Positions 45,231 through 55,083 of a stretch of DNA of 64,000 nucleotides are shown in pieces; position 1 is the stretch's first letter; each line of letters opens with the position of its first letter. This stretch comes from Niallia sp. XMNu-256 (GTDB taxonomy: Bacteria > Bacillota > Bacilli > Bacillales > Cytobacillaceae): NCBI RefSeq assembly GCF_036670015.1, contig NZ_CP137636.1, positions 1,404,501-1,468,500 of the forward strand, given 5' to 3'. The notes under the pieces were generated by a model, which ran no database searches, had not been told where the DNA came from, and was given only the letters and a program-made list of their open reading frames with translations. Position numbers and translations under genes: made by a program.

Positions 45231-46535
45231 ATGAAGGCGACGACTTTTTTAACCACAAAAGAATTACAAGAAAAAAGACAAAAATATGTTGCTAGAGGGG
45301 TAAGCAATGGAAATCTAAATTTTGCTCAAAAGGCTTCAGGAGCAACAGTGATTGATATGGATGGAAATGAATGGATTGATTTCGCCGGTGCGATTGGTAC
45401 GTTGAATGTGGGCCATAGCCACCCTAAAGTAACAGCCGCAGTGAAAGACCAAGTGGATAGGTTTTTGCATCCTGGGTTTAATGTCATTATGTATGATAGC
45501 TACATCCATCTTGCTGAAAAGTTATGCCAGATCACACCTGGTGATTATGAAAAGCAGGCCATATTCTTTAACTCAGGTGCCGAAGCGGTTGAAAATGCGA
45601 TTAAGATGTCTCGCCGTTATACTGGACGTCAAGCGGTTGTTTCATTTATTCGTGGCTATCATGGAAGAACAAATTTGACAATGGGAATGACAAGTAAGGT
45701 TAAACCATACAAGTTTGGATTTGGTCCATTCGCTCCTGAAATTTATCAAGCCCCACTCCCTTACATGTATCATAAGCCTGAGGGCATGGCAGATGAAGCG
45801 TATATTGACATGAAAATTGAAGAGTTTAAAGACTTTTTCATTGCGACAGTAGCTCCTGAAACCGTTGCTTGCGTCGTGATGGAGCCGATTCAAGGGGAAG
45901 GTGGATTTATCATCCCACCGAAAAAATTCGTTCAAGCGGTAAGCGATTTTTGTATAGAGCATGGCATTGTCTTTGTTGCAGATGAAATCCAAACAGGGTT
46001 TGGTCGTACAGGAAGACTATTTGCCATCGACCATTTTAACGTAACCCCTGATTTAATCACTGTTTCGAAATCATTAGCAGCAGGACTGCCATTGAGCGGA
46101 GTTGTAGGTAGAAAAGAAATCCTTGATGTTGCTGACCCCGGTGAACTAGGTGGAACTTATGCGGGAAGCCCGGTTGCTTGTGCTGCTGCTTTGGCTGTCA
46201 TTGACATCGTGGAAGAAGAGAATTTGGTTGAGAAATCTGAAACTCTTGGACAAAAAATGGAAGTTAAACTTAAAGAATTAGCAGAAAAACATGATTACAT
46301 CGGTGATATTCGTCGATTAGGAGCCATGGTTGCAGTGGAACTTGTTGAGGGTCGCCTAAGCAAAAAGCCGAATAAAACCAAAACAGCTGAAATTGTTAAA
46401 TATGCAAATCATAACGGTTTATTGCTCCTGTCTGCCGGACTGAAAGGCAATGTGATTCGATTTTTAGCCCCACTAGTGATTACAGATGAAGAACTTTCAA
46501 AAGGATTGGCTATATTAGAAAAAGCCTTTCAATAA
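45231..46535 (+). CDS. gabT: 4-aminobutyrate aminotransferase
   Basis: Class III PLP aminotransferase of 434 residues that moves the amino group of GABA to 2-oxoglutarate, giving succinate semialdehyde. FNSGAEAVENAIKMSRRYTG binds the PLP phosphate, VADEIQTGFGRTG contains the cofactor Asp (251), and ITVSKSLAAGLPLSG holds Lys280. GAGGGGGAG lies ahead of the ATG. The succinate-semialdehyde dehydrogenase gene follows after 25 bases, completing the GABA shunt, with GabR upstream as activator. Confidence 0.93.
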   Translation: MKATTFLTTKELQEKRQKYVARGVSNGNLNFAQKASGATVIDMDGNEWIDFAGAIGTLNVGHSHPKVTAAVKDQVDRFLHPGFNVIMYDSYIHLAEKLCQITPGDYEKQAIFFNSGAEAVENAIKMSRRYTGRQAVVSFIRGYHGRTNLTMGMTSKVKPYKFGFGPFAPEIYQAPLPYMYHKPEGMADEAYIDMKIEEFKDFFIATVAPETVACVVMEPIQGEGGFIIPPKKFVQAVSDFCIEHGIVFVADEIQTGFGRTGRLFAIDHFNVTPDLITVSKSLAAGLPLSGVVGRKEILDVADPGELGGTYAGSPVACAAALAVIDIVEEENLVEKSETLGQKMEVKLKELAEKHDYIGDIRRLGAMVAVELVEGRLSKKPNKTKTAEIVKYANHNGLLLLSAGLKGNVIRFLAPLVITDEELSKGLAILEKAFQ

Positions 46536-46560
46536 GGGATAAAGAGGGGGGGATCACAAA

Positions 46561-47952
46561 ATGAGCAAAGAAATTATTGTAAAAAATCCGGCTACGGGTG
46601 AGATTGTTAAAGAGGTAAAAATCAATTCAGAAGAAGAAATCAATGAAGCGATAAAGCAAGGGCATGATAGTTTTAAAAAATGGTCAAAAGTGAATGCACA
46701 TGAACGCTCCCGGTTATTATCAAACTGGTCGCGCATCATTCAAGAGCATAAAGAAGAAATCGCGGAAATGATGACTTTAGAAAACGGTAAGCCTTTGTCA
46801 GAATCACGTGGAGAAGTGGATTATGCAACAAGCTACATCGATTGGTATGCAGAGGAAGCGAAAAGAATTTATGGTCGCACGGTTCCAGCCTCGACCGAAA
46901 CAAAGCGAATCATAGTCAGTAAACAACCGATTGGGTTAGTAGCAGCGATCACGCCGTGGAATTTTCCGGCAGCGATGATGACGAGAAAAGCTGCCCCTGC
47001 TTTAGCCGCCGGCTGTCCATTTATCGTAAAACCAGCTGTAGAGACCCCATTAACTACGATGAGATTAGTAGAGCTTGCCCATGAAGCAGGAATTCCGACG
47101 GATGTGATTCAGTATGTAAATGGATCTGGGTCTGTTGTTGGGCGAATTTTTACAAGCAGTGAATATATTAGAAAAATTACGTTTACAGGCTCAACACCGG
47201 TCGGAAAGCAATTAATAAAGGAAAGTGCGGAAACGGTAAAGCATGTAACAATGGAATTGGGAGGCCATGCTCCTCTTATCGTAGCGGAGGATGCTGATCT
47301 CGACTTTGCTATTAAACAAACGATGGCAACGAAGTTTAGAAACGCCGGCCAGACATGTGTATGTGCAAACCGCATCATTGTTCATGAAAATATTGCTGAT
47401 GCGTTTTCTAAAAAATTAGCGGAGGAAGCAAGTAAATTAAAAGTAGGAAATGGATTTGATCAAGATACACAAGTAGGGCCCATTATTAATGAAAAAGGTT
47501 TTTCAAAAATTGTTGCTCAAATTGAAGATGCGATTGAGAAAGGAGCAGAAGTGCTGGCAGGAAACCAATACAAGGCCGATAAGGAAGCAGGTTATTTCTT
47601 TATCCATCCTACCGTATTGATAAATGTTAACCTTGACATGGTGATCATGCAGGAAGAAACGTTTGGTCCTGTTGCTCCAATCATTACTTTTAAGACGTTG
47701 GAGGAAGCGGTAGAAATTGCAAATAATACTCCATTTGGTCTTGCCGCTTATTTCTTCACAAACAACTATAAAACCGGAACGTACTTGCATGATCATTTAG
47801 ATTACGGAATTATTGGCTGGAATGATGGGGCTCCTTCAGGTGCTCATATCCCATTTGGAGGAATGAAAGAAAGTGGATTAGGTCGTGAAGGCGGCGTTGA
47901 AGGGATTGAGCCATACCTAGAAACAAAGTACTTATCTGTTGGTAATTTATAA
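46561..47952 (+). CDS. gabD: Succinate-semialdehyde dehydrogenase
   Basis: Aldehyde dehydrogenase of 463 residues, close to the usual GabD length. [11 protein letters not shown] and FTGSTPVGK bind NAD(P); MELGGHAP holds the general base Glu232, and [11 protein letters not shown] the nucleophile Cys266, with the second Cys two residues on as in many SSADHs. It oxidises succinate semialdehyde from GabT to succinate. AGAGGGGG is just upstream. It shares the gabT operon. Confidence 0.92.
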   Translation: MSKEIIVKNPATGEIVKEVKINSEEEINEAIKQGHDSFKKWSKVNAHERSRLLSNWSRIIQEHKEEIAEMMTLENGKPLSESRGEVDYATSYIDWYAEEAKRIYGRTVPASTETKRIIVSKQPIGLVAAITPWNFPAAMMTRKAAPALAAGCPFIVKPAVETPLTTMRLVELAHEAGIPTDVIQYVNGSGSVVGRIFTSSEYIRKITFTGSTPVGKQLIKESAETVKHVTMELGGHAPLIVAEDADLDFAIKQTMATKFRNAGQTCVCANRIIVHENIADAFSKKLAEEASKLKVGNGFDQDTQVGPIINEKGFSKIVAQIEDAIEKGAEVLAGNQYKADKEAGYFFIHPTVLINVNLDMVIMQEETFGPVAPIITFKTLEEAVEIANNTPFGLAAYFFTNNYKTGTYLHDHLDYGIIGWNDGAPSGAHIPFGGMKESGLGREGGVEGIEPYLETKYLSVGNL

Positions 47953-47994
47953 TTAGAAACGCCTGACTCTAATAATGATCAAGGGGTGCATGAA

Positions 47995-48108
47995 GTGGTT
48001 AAAATAGCTGATAGTAAAGTAGCCGTTCAAGCAGAAGAAAAGCCGTTAGACTTATTGACTTCCACACAAATTATTATTAAAGAAGCGTTAACAAAACTAG
48101 AATACTAA
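47995..48108 (+). CDS. Possible tiny ORF (37 aa) after gabD
   Basis: GTG at 47995 with AAGGGGTG 6-7 bases ahead and a normal-looking reading (ending IIIKEALTKLEY). No family is recognised. It may be the truncated start of a gene lost when the adjacent IS3 remnant arrived. Confidence 0.35.
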   Translation: MVKIADSKVAVQAEEKPLDLLTSTQIIIKEALTKLEY

Positions 48109-48211
48109 ACTACGATCTTTTCCAGCATGTAAATCATTCTTAATTTCTGACAGCCCTTGTAAAGAGAAAGTGAGAAGATAAAACACTCACACAACTGTTG
48201 ATATTTCAATA

Positions 48212-48395
48212 TGAAATTGCCCCAAAAGGTTAGATACAATTTTTTAGCTGCCTGTAAGGCATGAATCCGGTATTGAACAGGACTCATGCCTTTTAGTTTT
48301 ACCTTCATTCGTTTGTGATTGTTAACTTTACTATATTTTTCCAATTGTATTATAAAGTTTTCCTTCCTCTTAAACTCTTTCAAATAATACTTCAT
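48212..48395 (-). mobile_element. IS3-family transposase 3' remnant
   Basis: The minus-strand frame contains MKVKLKGMSPVQYRIHALQAA, the C-terminus of IS3/IS150-type OrfB transposases. It is frameshifted just before the usual stop. The terminal inverted repeat TGAAATTGCCCCAAAAGG begins at 48212. Only about the last 60 residues of the transposase remain; the rest and the other end are gone. Confidence 0.8.
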
Positions 48396-48596
48396 AAAAG
48401 TTTACCTTATTTTTCGTAGTAATTTTATGTCGAGGGGAAATCTAGGTATAGTTTAAAGCTATATATAGCGATAGAGTTTAAGTGTTACGCTATAATATTT
48501 TTCTTGTGTATACTTAAATCACATTTAACTATCAATAAATTTAAAAACATTAGAATAGGGAAAACTATTTAACTTTTCCAATGGGAGGAATCATCA

Positions 48597-48671
48597 ATGA
48601 TAGCTTTGAAACCAGAAACTTTATTATTACATGGGGGACAACAGCCTGGTCCAGTGTATCTATACAAATAA
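48597..48671 (+). pseudogene. O-acetylhomoserine sulfhydrylase (metY-like) N-terminal stub
   Basis: ATG at 48597 follows TGGGAGGAA. The 24-residue product (PETLLLHGGQQPGP near 6-19) matches the very start of MetY-type Cys/Met metabolism PLP enzymes and then stops. It may be a deletion remnant, or a leader peptide for the next gene; I favour the remnant. Confidence 0.5.
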
Positions 48672-48722
48672 AGTAGAGAAATAAGAAATATCAGGAAAAG
48701 GAACTAAGGAGGAGCTAACAAC

Positions 48723-50105
48723 ATGAAAAAAAAGAGAATCTATTTAAATGCATTTGATATGAATTGTGCGGTCCTTTATTCACCGGGATTATGGACGCAT
48801 CCTACTGATAAGTCCTCAACTTATAAAGATGCCGAATATTGGACACATTTGGCTAAAGTATTAGAAAAGGGTCGATTTGATGCTATTTTTCTAGCAGATG
48901 TTTTAGGGATATATGATGTTTATCAAGGATCACGTAATGCGGCAGTTCAACAAGGAGCCCAAGTTCCAGTTAATGACCCTGCCTTTGTAGTTCCTATTAT
49001 GGCTCAGGTGACAAAACATTTAGGTTTTGGTTTAACAGCTTCTACAAGTTATGAACATCCATACATTTTTGCAAGACGTATGTCGACACTAGACCATTTA
49101 ACGAAAGGTCGAATCGGTTGGAATGTGGTTACCTCTTATTTAAACAGTGCTGCTGTAAATATCGGTTTAGATCAGCAAATTAGTCATTCGGAACGTTATG
49201 AAATGGCAGATGAATATATGGAAGTAGTTTATAAATTATGGGAGGGGAGTTGGGAGGAAGACGCGGTTCTCGTAGATAAGGAAAGAAAAATATATGCCGA
49301 TCCCGAAAAAGTACATGGCATTAGACATGAAGGAAAATACTTTAATGTTCCTGGAGCGCATTTAAGTGAGCCTTCGCCACAAAGAACACCGGTTATTTTT
49401 CAGGCTGGAGCTTCAAGCCGTGGGAGGAAGTTTGCTGCGAAACATGCTGAGCTTGTATTTATTAGTGCTCCTACAGCAGAAATTACGAAAAAAACCGTAG
49501 ATTCTATAAGAGAAGAAGCAAAACGTGCGGGACGTAATCCAAATGAAATTAAAATCCTTTCATCACTTACACCGATATTAGGTCGTACACAGAAAGAAGC
49601 GGAAGAAAAATATGAGGACTACCAAAAACATATAAGTTACGAAGGTGCCATGGCACTGTTAGGTGGCTGGACTGGTATTGATTTTTCAGCATATGACCCA
49701 GATGACAAAATTGAATATGTAGATAGTGATGCAATGAGGTCTGTCGTTGAAAACTTTACAAAAGTTGATCCGAATAAACAATGGACAGTAAGAGAATTAG
49801 CAAATTTTGTAGGGATTGGTTCTGTCGGTCATGTTGAAGTAGGTACGCCAGAAAAAGTCGCAGATACAATGGAAAAGTGGATCGATGAAGTGGGGATTGA
49901 TGGGTTTAATATTTCTTATGCAGTCACACCAGGAACCTTTGAAGAATTTGTGGATGGCGTCGTTCCTATTCTGCAAGAGCGTGGCCTCGTTAGAAAAGAG
50001 TACGAAGAAGGTACTTTCCGTAACAATCTGTTTGGATATGACCGTTTACCAGACGATCATACTGGAGCTCAATATCGTAAGATTCACTCGAAATTAGAAG
50101 TATAA
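48723..50105 (+). CDS. LLM-class FMN-dependent monooxygenase (NtaA/SnaA/DszA/SoxA type)
   Basis: Flavin-dependent monooxygenase of 460 residues with a TIM-barrel luciferase-like fold. MSTLDHLTKGRIGWNVVTS and EGKYFNVPGAHLSEPSPQRTP are typical of the NtaA/SnaA/DszA subgroup, which uses FMNH2 from a separate reductase to cut C-N or C-S bonds in nitrilotriacetate, organosulfur or similar compounds. AAGGAGGAG precedes the ATG. No reductase gene is adjacent. The sodium symporter downstream might import the substrate. Confidence 0.83.
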   Translation: MKKKRIYLNAFDMNCAVLYSPGLWTHPTDKSSTYKDAEYWTHLAKVLEKGRFDAIFLADVLGIYDVYQGSRNAAVQQGAQVPVNDPAFVVPIMAQVTKHLGFGLTASTSYEHPYIFARRMSTLDHLTKGRIGWNVVTSYLNSAAVNIGLDQQISHSERYEMADEYMEVVYKLWEGSWEEDAVLVDKERKIYADPEKVHGIRHEGKYFNVPGAHLSEPSPQRTPVIFQAGASSRGRKFAAKHAELVFISAPTAEITKKTVDSIREEAKRAGRNPNEIKILSSLTPILGRTQKEAEEKYEDYQKHISYEGAMALLGGWTGIDFSAYDPDDKIEYVDSDAMRSVVENFTKVDPNKQWTVRELANFVGIGSVGHVEVGTPEKVADTMEKWIDEVGIDGFNISYAVTPGTFEEFVDGVVPILQERGLVRKEYEEGTFRNNLFGYDRLPDDHTGAQYRKIHSKLEV

Positions 50106-50153
50106 GAATGTAATAGAGAATAGAATAGGCGGTTTATTAAGGGTATAGATGAA

Positions 50154-50178
50154 AAGAGGGGGGGATTAACCCCCTCTT
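50154..50178 (+). terminator. Hairpin after the monooxygenase
   Basis: Stem AAGAGGGGG / CCCCCTCTT with a short loop, followed by AAATAAATCT; the weak T-run makes termination uncertain. Confidence 0.55.
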
Positions 50179-50227
50179 AAATAAATCTATTATCGTAAGT
50201 ATATGATTATCTCGGAGGATTATTTAC

Positions 50228-50506
50228 ATGCACAATATGATAAGGAAGAGAAAGAATATTATATTTTTAATTTACTACTCTTTAATAACGATTTGCATGA
50301 CGTTCCCAGGAGTATTTGATTGGGCTAATAAAATTGAGCCGTGGATACTCGGATTACCGTTTGCAATTTTTTATCTTTTTTTATGTATTGCTCTTTTAGG
50401 TACTGGGTTATGCATACAATTTTTTATTGAGAGTAAATTAGGTGAACTAGATATTGAAGTGACGCCGATAGATAGTAGAAACATGACTGGTGGTGAAAAA
50501 CGTTGA
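50228..50506 (+). CDS. DUF3311 small membrane protein
   Basis: A 92-residue protein with two helices (about 12-30 and 40-68) around WANKIEPWILGLPFAIFY, the DUF3311 signature. DUF3311 proteins sit directly ahead of sodium:solute symporters, as here, where the genes overlap by 4 bases (TTGA). It is probably an accessory subunit. CGGAGG precedes the ATG. Confidence 0.85.
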   Translation: MHNMIRKRKNIIFLIYYSLITICMTFPGVFDWANKIEPWILGLPFAIFYLFLCIALLGTGLCIQFFIESKLGELDIEVTPIDSRNMTGGEKR

Positions 50507-52005
50507 ACATTATTCCGTTATTAATGATTTTTCTTTTCTTTGCAGTGATGCTATTCATCATACGGAAAAATTTAGGTGTTCGTTCTTTTGAAGATTATGC
50601 AACAGCAAACAGGTCTTTTGGTTTTTTTGCTTTAACCTTTTCCGTTTTAGCAACATGGATTGTTGGAGCAATGTATACGGCTTGGGCGGGCATGGCTATC
50701 ACTTATGGATATACCGCTTTATATTGTGCAGCTTACGCAATCATAACCATGATTGTCATGTATTATTTAGCTCCAAAAACATATATATGGGGTGCCAAGT
50801 ATGGAATTAAAACTCAATCTGAATTATTAGGATTTAGGTATCAAAGTAAGACTGTACGAATGCTAACTGGGATTTGGGGTATAGTATTTACGATTCCTTG
50901 GTTAATCGTTGAAATTGTAACTCAGGGATATGTTTTTGCATATGCTACCGGTGGTCTGATTAGTCAGTTTTGGGGTATGGTCATAGGAATAATTGTGGTT
51001 GCTGTATTTGTTTCGCTAGGAGGTATGAGGTCTGTAATAACAGCGAATGTTTTTCAGGGTTTAATACTAATATTTGGCGGCACTGCCCTGATGATTTACT
51101 TTGTATATAAATATTTTGGTGGCTTTGCGTCAGGATTTGAAATGGTCGTTAATGAGTATCCTGAGATGCTTACATATCCCGGTCCCGGTTGGAACCCACC
51201 AACTCCATATTGGACATCTATTGTGATTTTAAGTGGCATAGGTGGATTTTTGTGGCCATGGGCATACAATAAGTTGTTTGCAAGTGATAGCATACGGACA
51301 ATAAAGATTTCTGCTTTGCTCGCACCCATTATATACGTAATTTTCTTTTCTATTTTTGTCTTTACTGCTATATTTATTCATTCATACGATGAAACTCTTG
51401 CTGATGTGCAAGGTGCTTTTTTATGGATAGCCAGTGAATCCGGTCCGATAGCACTCGGAATTCTAGGTGTAGTTATTATGGCAAGTAGTGTTGGAACCGT
51501 TAGTGGGATCCTACAGGCAATTAGTACAACTGTTTCAAGAGATATAGCACAAGTGATAAAAAGGAATATTTCAGATAAAAAAGCGGTAAATATAGCAAGG
51601 ATATCCGTGGTTTTTATTTCGCTTATTTCTTTACTTTTCGGTACCGCTGATTTAGGATTAATGGTTTTTCTTGCGTTATTTACTTATGATGGAATAACCT
51701 TGCTATTTCCTGTTGTTATTTTAGGCTTGTTTTGGAAACGGGCCAATAAAGAAGGAGCCATAATAGGCTTGATTGCAGGTACGGCATTATCTATGTTCCT
51801 TCGCTTCTTTAATCCTAACTTCATTGATAGTTGGGGTTGGCAGCCGGGTGTTTATGGCTTAATTCTAAGCTTTATCATAATGATCGTTGCCGGATATATG
51901 AAAAAACCAAGTGTATTTGCGGAAAAACTATGGGAAGATACAGAGGACACTTACACACAAAATGTAAGCGAGCCTTCATCCAATCCAAAATCCGCTATTT
52001 TATAG
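50503..52005 (+). CDS. Sodium:solute symporter family protein
   Basis: SSS-family transporter of 500 residues with about 13 helices, started by TTG at 50503 inside the end of the DUF3311 gene (GGTGG upstream). TWIVGAMYTAWAGMA near 47-61 and GIWGIVFTIPWLIVEIVTQG are typical of the family's Na+-binding core. The C-terminal 25 residues are hydrophilic. The cargo is unknown; a substrate for the upstream monooxygenase, or a carboxylate, is possible. Confidence 0.88.
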   Translation: MNIIPLLMIFLFFAVMLFIIRKNLGVRSFEDYATANRSFGFFALTFSVLATWIVGAMYTAWAGMAITYGYTALYCAAYAIITMIVMYYLAPKTYIWGAKYGIKTQSELLGFRYQSKTVRMLTGIWGIVFTIPWLIVEIVTQGYVFAYATGGLISQFWGMVIGIIVVAVFVSLGGMRSVITANVFQGLILIFGGTALMIYFVYKYFGGFASGFEMVVNEYPEMLTYPGPGWNPPTPYWTSIVILSGIGGFLWPWAYNKLFASDSIRTIKISALLAPIIYVIFFSIFVFTAIFIHSYDETLADVQGAFLWIASESGPIALGILGVVIMASSVGTVSGILQAISTTVSRDIAQVIKRNISDKKAVNIARISVVFISLISLLFGTADLGLMVFLALFTYDGITLLFPVVILGLFWKRANKEGAIIGLIAGTALSMFLRFFNPNFIDSWGWQPGVYGLILSFIIMIVAGYMKKPSVFAEKLWEDTEDTYTQNVSEPSSNPKSAIL

Positions 52006-52085
52006 AATAACAAACCTATTTCAAAATTAGAGGTTATAATAAAAAAATTATGTTAGTTTCAATCAATTTTTTATAGAAATGTCAT

Positions 52086-52104
52086 GGGACAGGATGCCTG
52101 TCCT
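52086..52104. repeat. Short palindrome GGGACAGG/CCTGTCCT
   Basis: An 8-bp stem with a 3-base loop between converging genes; related to GGGACATGTCCC at 18730-18741. Confidence 0.5.
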
Positions 52105-52194
52105 CTTGACCCTGCATTGTTTATTGGGAAATAGAATGATGATGTAGCCTGGATAACGTAAAAAGAGTTTAAAGTCGGAACCAACTCCATGGCT

Positions 52195-52854
52195 TTACTT
52201 TTCATGTATTACTCGATCCTGATAAGCCTTTGTCGCAAGGAGGGCTGTCATTAGGCCGAGTTCTCCTAGATTATGTATGGCATTTGTTTTTATGAAAAAA
52301 TGGGTAAGGGGGGTGATTCCCATGAACAAGATTCCTAAGAAGTACCATGGCCACTTTTGCTTCCACCACAATATCAAGGACGTGATGAGTAACGAGGCGG
52401 AAACACCCATGATCATGAGGGGAGAGCCGTCCGCTGTTTTTTCATAGCTTAAGACACCGTAGTCCCACGTTGGTTTTAAGGAAATGTCCCATACTACTGT
52501 AACAAGTTCAATGATCATCAAGCTAAGCATATAAATGACGACAAGCCATTGGATGATTTTTTTCTTTGCCCATTGTAGATTGGCATTCACTAACGTTTTC
52601 CAAGCAAATAAGATTAGTAATGGAGTGATAAGTGCATGCAACCAGTAACGTGCCTCGTTTAACCCTTTGAGGACACCTCCTTCTCCTATATATTTTCCGA
52701 ATGCAAGAATGCCGTTATCATAAAATAAAGCGAGAATGACAAGCAGCAAAACATTTCCAATATCCATCCACCGAAACTTCTTCGCCATAAGGATTCCCAT
52801 GATGAAAAGAATAAGATAAGCGCTAGCAAGGATCATATAGAGAACGGTATCCAT
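52195..52854 (-). CDS. Multi-pass membrane protein of unknown function (219 aa)
   Basis: ATG at 52854 (after AAAGGAG, 9-base spacing) is preferred to the TTG three bases earlier. The product has about seven hydrophobic helices with conserved-looking polar positions (ARYWLHALITPLLI, PLTHFF). I do not recognise the family. A REP palindrome lies immediately upstream of its ribosome site, so the leader or promoter overlaps that element. Confidence 0.65.
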   Translation of the reverse strand: MDTVLYMILASAYLILFIMGILMAKKFRWMDIGNVLLLVILALFYDNGILAFGKYIGEGGVLKGLNEARYWLHALITPLLILFAWKTLVNANLQWAKKKIIQWLVVIYMLSLMIIELVTVVWDISLKPTWDYGVLSYEKTADGSPLMIMGVSASLLITSLILWWKQKWPWYFLGILFMGITPLTHFFIKTNAIHNLGELGLMTALLATKAYQDRVIHEK

Positions 52855-52871
52855 CAAACATTGCTCCTTTG

Positions 52872-52900
52872 TGAAACGGCGGGACGGTTCTCGCGTTTCA
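52872..52900 (-). repeat. REP-like palindrome (copy 12)
   Basis: Reverse-type copy, same as copies 4 and 5 (GGCGGGACGGTTCTCGC core), in the leader of the minus-strand membrane protein gene. Confidence 0.9.
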
Positions 52901-53187
52901 TTTCATCTAAACATTAAAACCTAAATTTCCCTGTCCGTAACCAGATGCAAAGTCTTTACCCGACACATTACAGCAGGTAGGGGCACTAAAGGGGAAACAC
53001 GGAGCATATTAAAAATATCTCCGTGTTTCATTTGAGTGTGTACCCCTTCAATTGTAGATTTAACATAAATAGATAATTTATTAACCATTGAGTCTACCTA
53101 TTTGTTTTAGCTAAGGTTCAAGGTTTGTTAAAAGTCGGAGTAGTTATTTCGTACTGCCAGTGTTTTATTTGTCGATTTCAACAAGAG
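52901..53187. other. Intergenic, no gene seen
   Basis: About 290 bases between two REP copies. ACACGGAGCATATT and CTCCGTGTTTC near 52998-53031 form a 7-9 bp inverted repeat. No coding frame is supported. Confidence 0.4.
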
Positions 53188-53216
53188 TGAAACACCAGAA
53201 CCGTCCCCATGTATCA
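53188..53216 (+). repeat. REP-like palindrome (copy 13)
   Basis: Forward copy with a variant left flank (CACCAGAACCGTCCCC) and right arm GTATCA. Its final TCA is the complement of the TGA stop of the M20 peptidase. Confidence 0.88.
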
Positions 53217-54365
53217 TTTTGTTAAACCTAAGATTAGTTCTTTATAGATGTCGAAGAATGCGAAGTAGTATTTTTTGTAGACGTATTCGTCTGTTTTGTG
53301 GGCCATTTTTGTTTCGCCTGGGCCGAACATCATGAATGGGAAGTTTTCATCTTTTCCTCGTAATAAGTTGGATGCGTCCGTTACCCCTGGCGAACCTTTA
53401 ACAGAAATCTCTAAACCTAGATGTTTTTTGCCGAGTTCTTTCGTAAGGTCAACCATATCAGACTGTCCTGTAGTGAAAACACTTGGTAATGACATGGTCA
53501 CTTCAACATTGATTTTAGAGCCTTCTTCTTTATTGTATTTGTCAGCGGTTGTGTTGAATAATTCAATCACTTCATCGTTATCAAATTCTGAAATCGTCCG
53601 CACGTTGATTTGGGCTTCTGCCTTTTCTGGAACGGAGTTGACTTGGTTTCCTGCATTAAAAATCGTCGTACTCATCACCAATTTACCGAGAACTTCATTT
53701 TTACGCTCATCGCCATTCAATTTTTCGTCCATTTCTAATAAATATTTCATCAATGGATTAATGGCGTTATACCCTTGGTCAGGCATTGAACTGTGCGCTG
53801 CTTCACCAATGGACGTTACACGCAGGTTAAGTGATCCTTTGTGCGAGTAAATGATTGTGTCATGAGAAGGTTCGGCTACCCATAGATAATCAACATCCTC
53901 CATATAGCCTTCCTCGTATAATTTTTTAGAACCTGCGCCGCCGACTTCTTCTCCAGTCGTTGCCATAAAACGGACCGTACCCTTTGTTAGTTCATTATTT
54001 TCTTTGAGTTCGATCATCACTAAAGCAAGGTTGATTAAGCCTGCTTTCATGTCATTGGTGCCACGTCCGTATAATTTTCCGTCTCTTTCTGTCATAGTGA
54101 ACGGATCTGAAGTCCACTCACTTTCATTACCAGGAGACACGACATCCATATGTCCAGAAATGCCTATGACTGGACTTCCGCTTCCAATTTCAGCTACTAA
54201 GTTAACGCGAGTGTCTGTAACGGGAACAATTTTAGAATCAATGCCATATTGGGAAAATAAATCTTTCAAGTAATTGGCTACTTCGATTTCGTTTTCATTC
54301 ACAGATTTCATCGCGATAATATCCGATAAAATCTTTATCTTTTCTTCTTCTGTAAACTGTTTCAT
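53214..54365 (-). CDS. M20 metallopeptidase (ArgE/DapE family)
   Basis: Zinc-dependent deacylase/peptidase of 383 residues. GHMDVVSPG (about 72-80), GTNDMKAGL (Asp ligand) and TGEEVGGAGS (catalytic and ligand Glu) are the M20 metal-site motifs. A dimerisation lid follows (about 180-290) and a final HKTDEYV-type His. It resembles acetylornithine deacetylase/succinyl-diaminopimelate desuccinylase-like proteins; the real substrate is unknown. TTGGAGGAA precedes the ATG. Its stop codon is shared with a REP copy. Confidence 0.85.
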   Translation of the reverse strand: MKQFTEEEKIKILSDIIAMKSVNENEIEVANYLKDLFSQYGIDSKIVPVTDTRVNLVAEIGSGSPVIGISGHMDVVSPGNESEWTSDPFTMTERDGKLYGRGTNDMKAGLINLALVMIELKENNELTKGTVRFMATTGEEVGGAGSKKLYEEGYMEDVDYLWVAEPSHDTIIYSHKGSLNLRVTSIGEAAHSSMPDQGYNAINPLMKYLLEMDEKLNGDERKNEVLGKLVMSTTIFNAGNQVNSVPEKAEAQINVRTISEFDNDEVIELFNTTADKYNKEEGSKINVEVTMSLPSVFTTGQSDMVDLTKELGKKHLGLEISVKGSPGVTDASNLLRGKDENFPFMMFGPGETKMAHKTDEYVYKKYYFAFFDIYKELILGLTK

Positions 54366-54479
54366 GTTCTATTCCTCCAAATTATTTTCAGGCTATCCTC
54401 AATGAGAACTTAACAGTATATTACCCAAAAGTTCATTAACTTAGGCAATTGTTAACAAGTTGCTGTGGCTTTGTGTGTC

Positions 54480-54821
54480 TAATGGAGAGTAGAGGCATTT
54501 ATCTTGATTATATGCTCCACCGCAACCTGTTCATGTAACAAAAGCGGACGCAATGGCTGCGGAAGAAGGGAATAACCAAGGCAGTGGAAAACAAGTATTT
54601 GGTAGAACTCCAGACGAGTGGAACAGTATACGGAATTTTCGTTAAATGAAGGATTGGAGGATGCTAGAAGAGGAATTAACGCCTTACACATTCTTCAAGA
54701 ATTTATTCTAATGGGTGTACTAGTAGGGAAAGGATATTCTCCTGAAAGAGCCTATGAAACAGTAGAAGCATGGGAGCGCACAGAAGAATCTAAACTTCTT
54801 CAGCAAAGCAAAAATATGTAG
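54480..54821 (+). CDS. Small ORF pair of unknown function, possibly broken
   Basis: Two overlapping frames look coding. ATG 54551 to TAA 54646 gives GSGKQVFGRTPDEWNSIRNF. GTG 54618 to TAG 54821 gives a 67-residue helical protein with GYSPERAYETVEAWERTEE. The frames overlap by about 30 bases, and the first reads back in frame past its start, so a frameshift within one former gene is possible. No family is recognised. Confidence 0.35.
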
Positions 54822-54962
54822 AAAATGAAGCAAATGCATCTAGGTAAGGAAATTGCTTATTGAACGAGCGGGTAGCATTCCTTAAACAAGGGATTTTGTT
54901 TTTTAAATGAAGGAAAGTTGCGGGTTAACGCAATAAATCCAAATAGTACGCTAACTGCAATA

Positions 54963-55008
54963 CAACAAGAGCCGTCCATTATAGGAAATGAAAGGCTCTT
55001 GTTGTTTC
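54963..55008 (+). terminator. Rho-independent terminator
   Basis: Stem CAACAAGAGCC / GGCTCTTGTTG with a 20-base loop, then TTTC. Confidence 0.7.
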
Positions 55009-55083
55009 AAAGGAAGTGGGTATTGCTAGGGGGAACCCTATGATTTACTTGTATATCCTATTTTGTCCGTCTATCCTTGTTAA

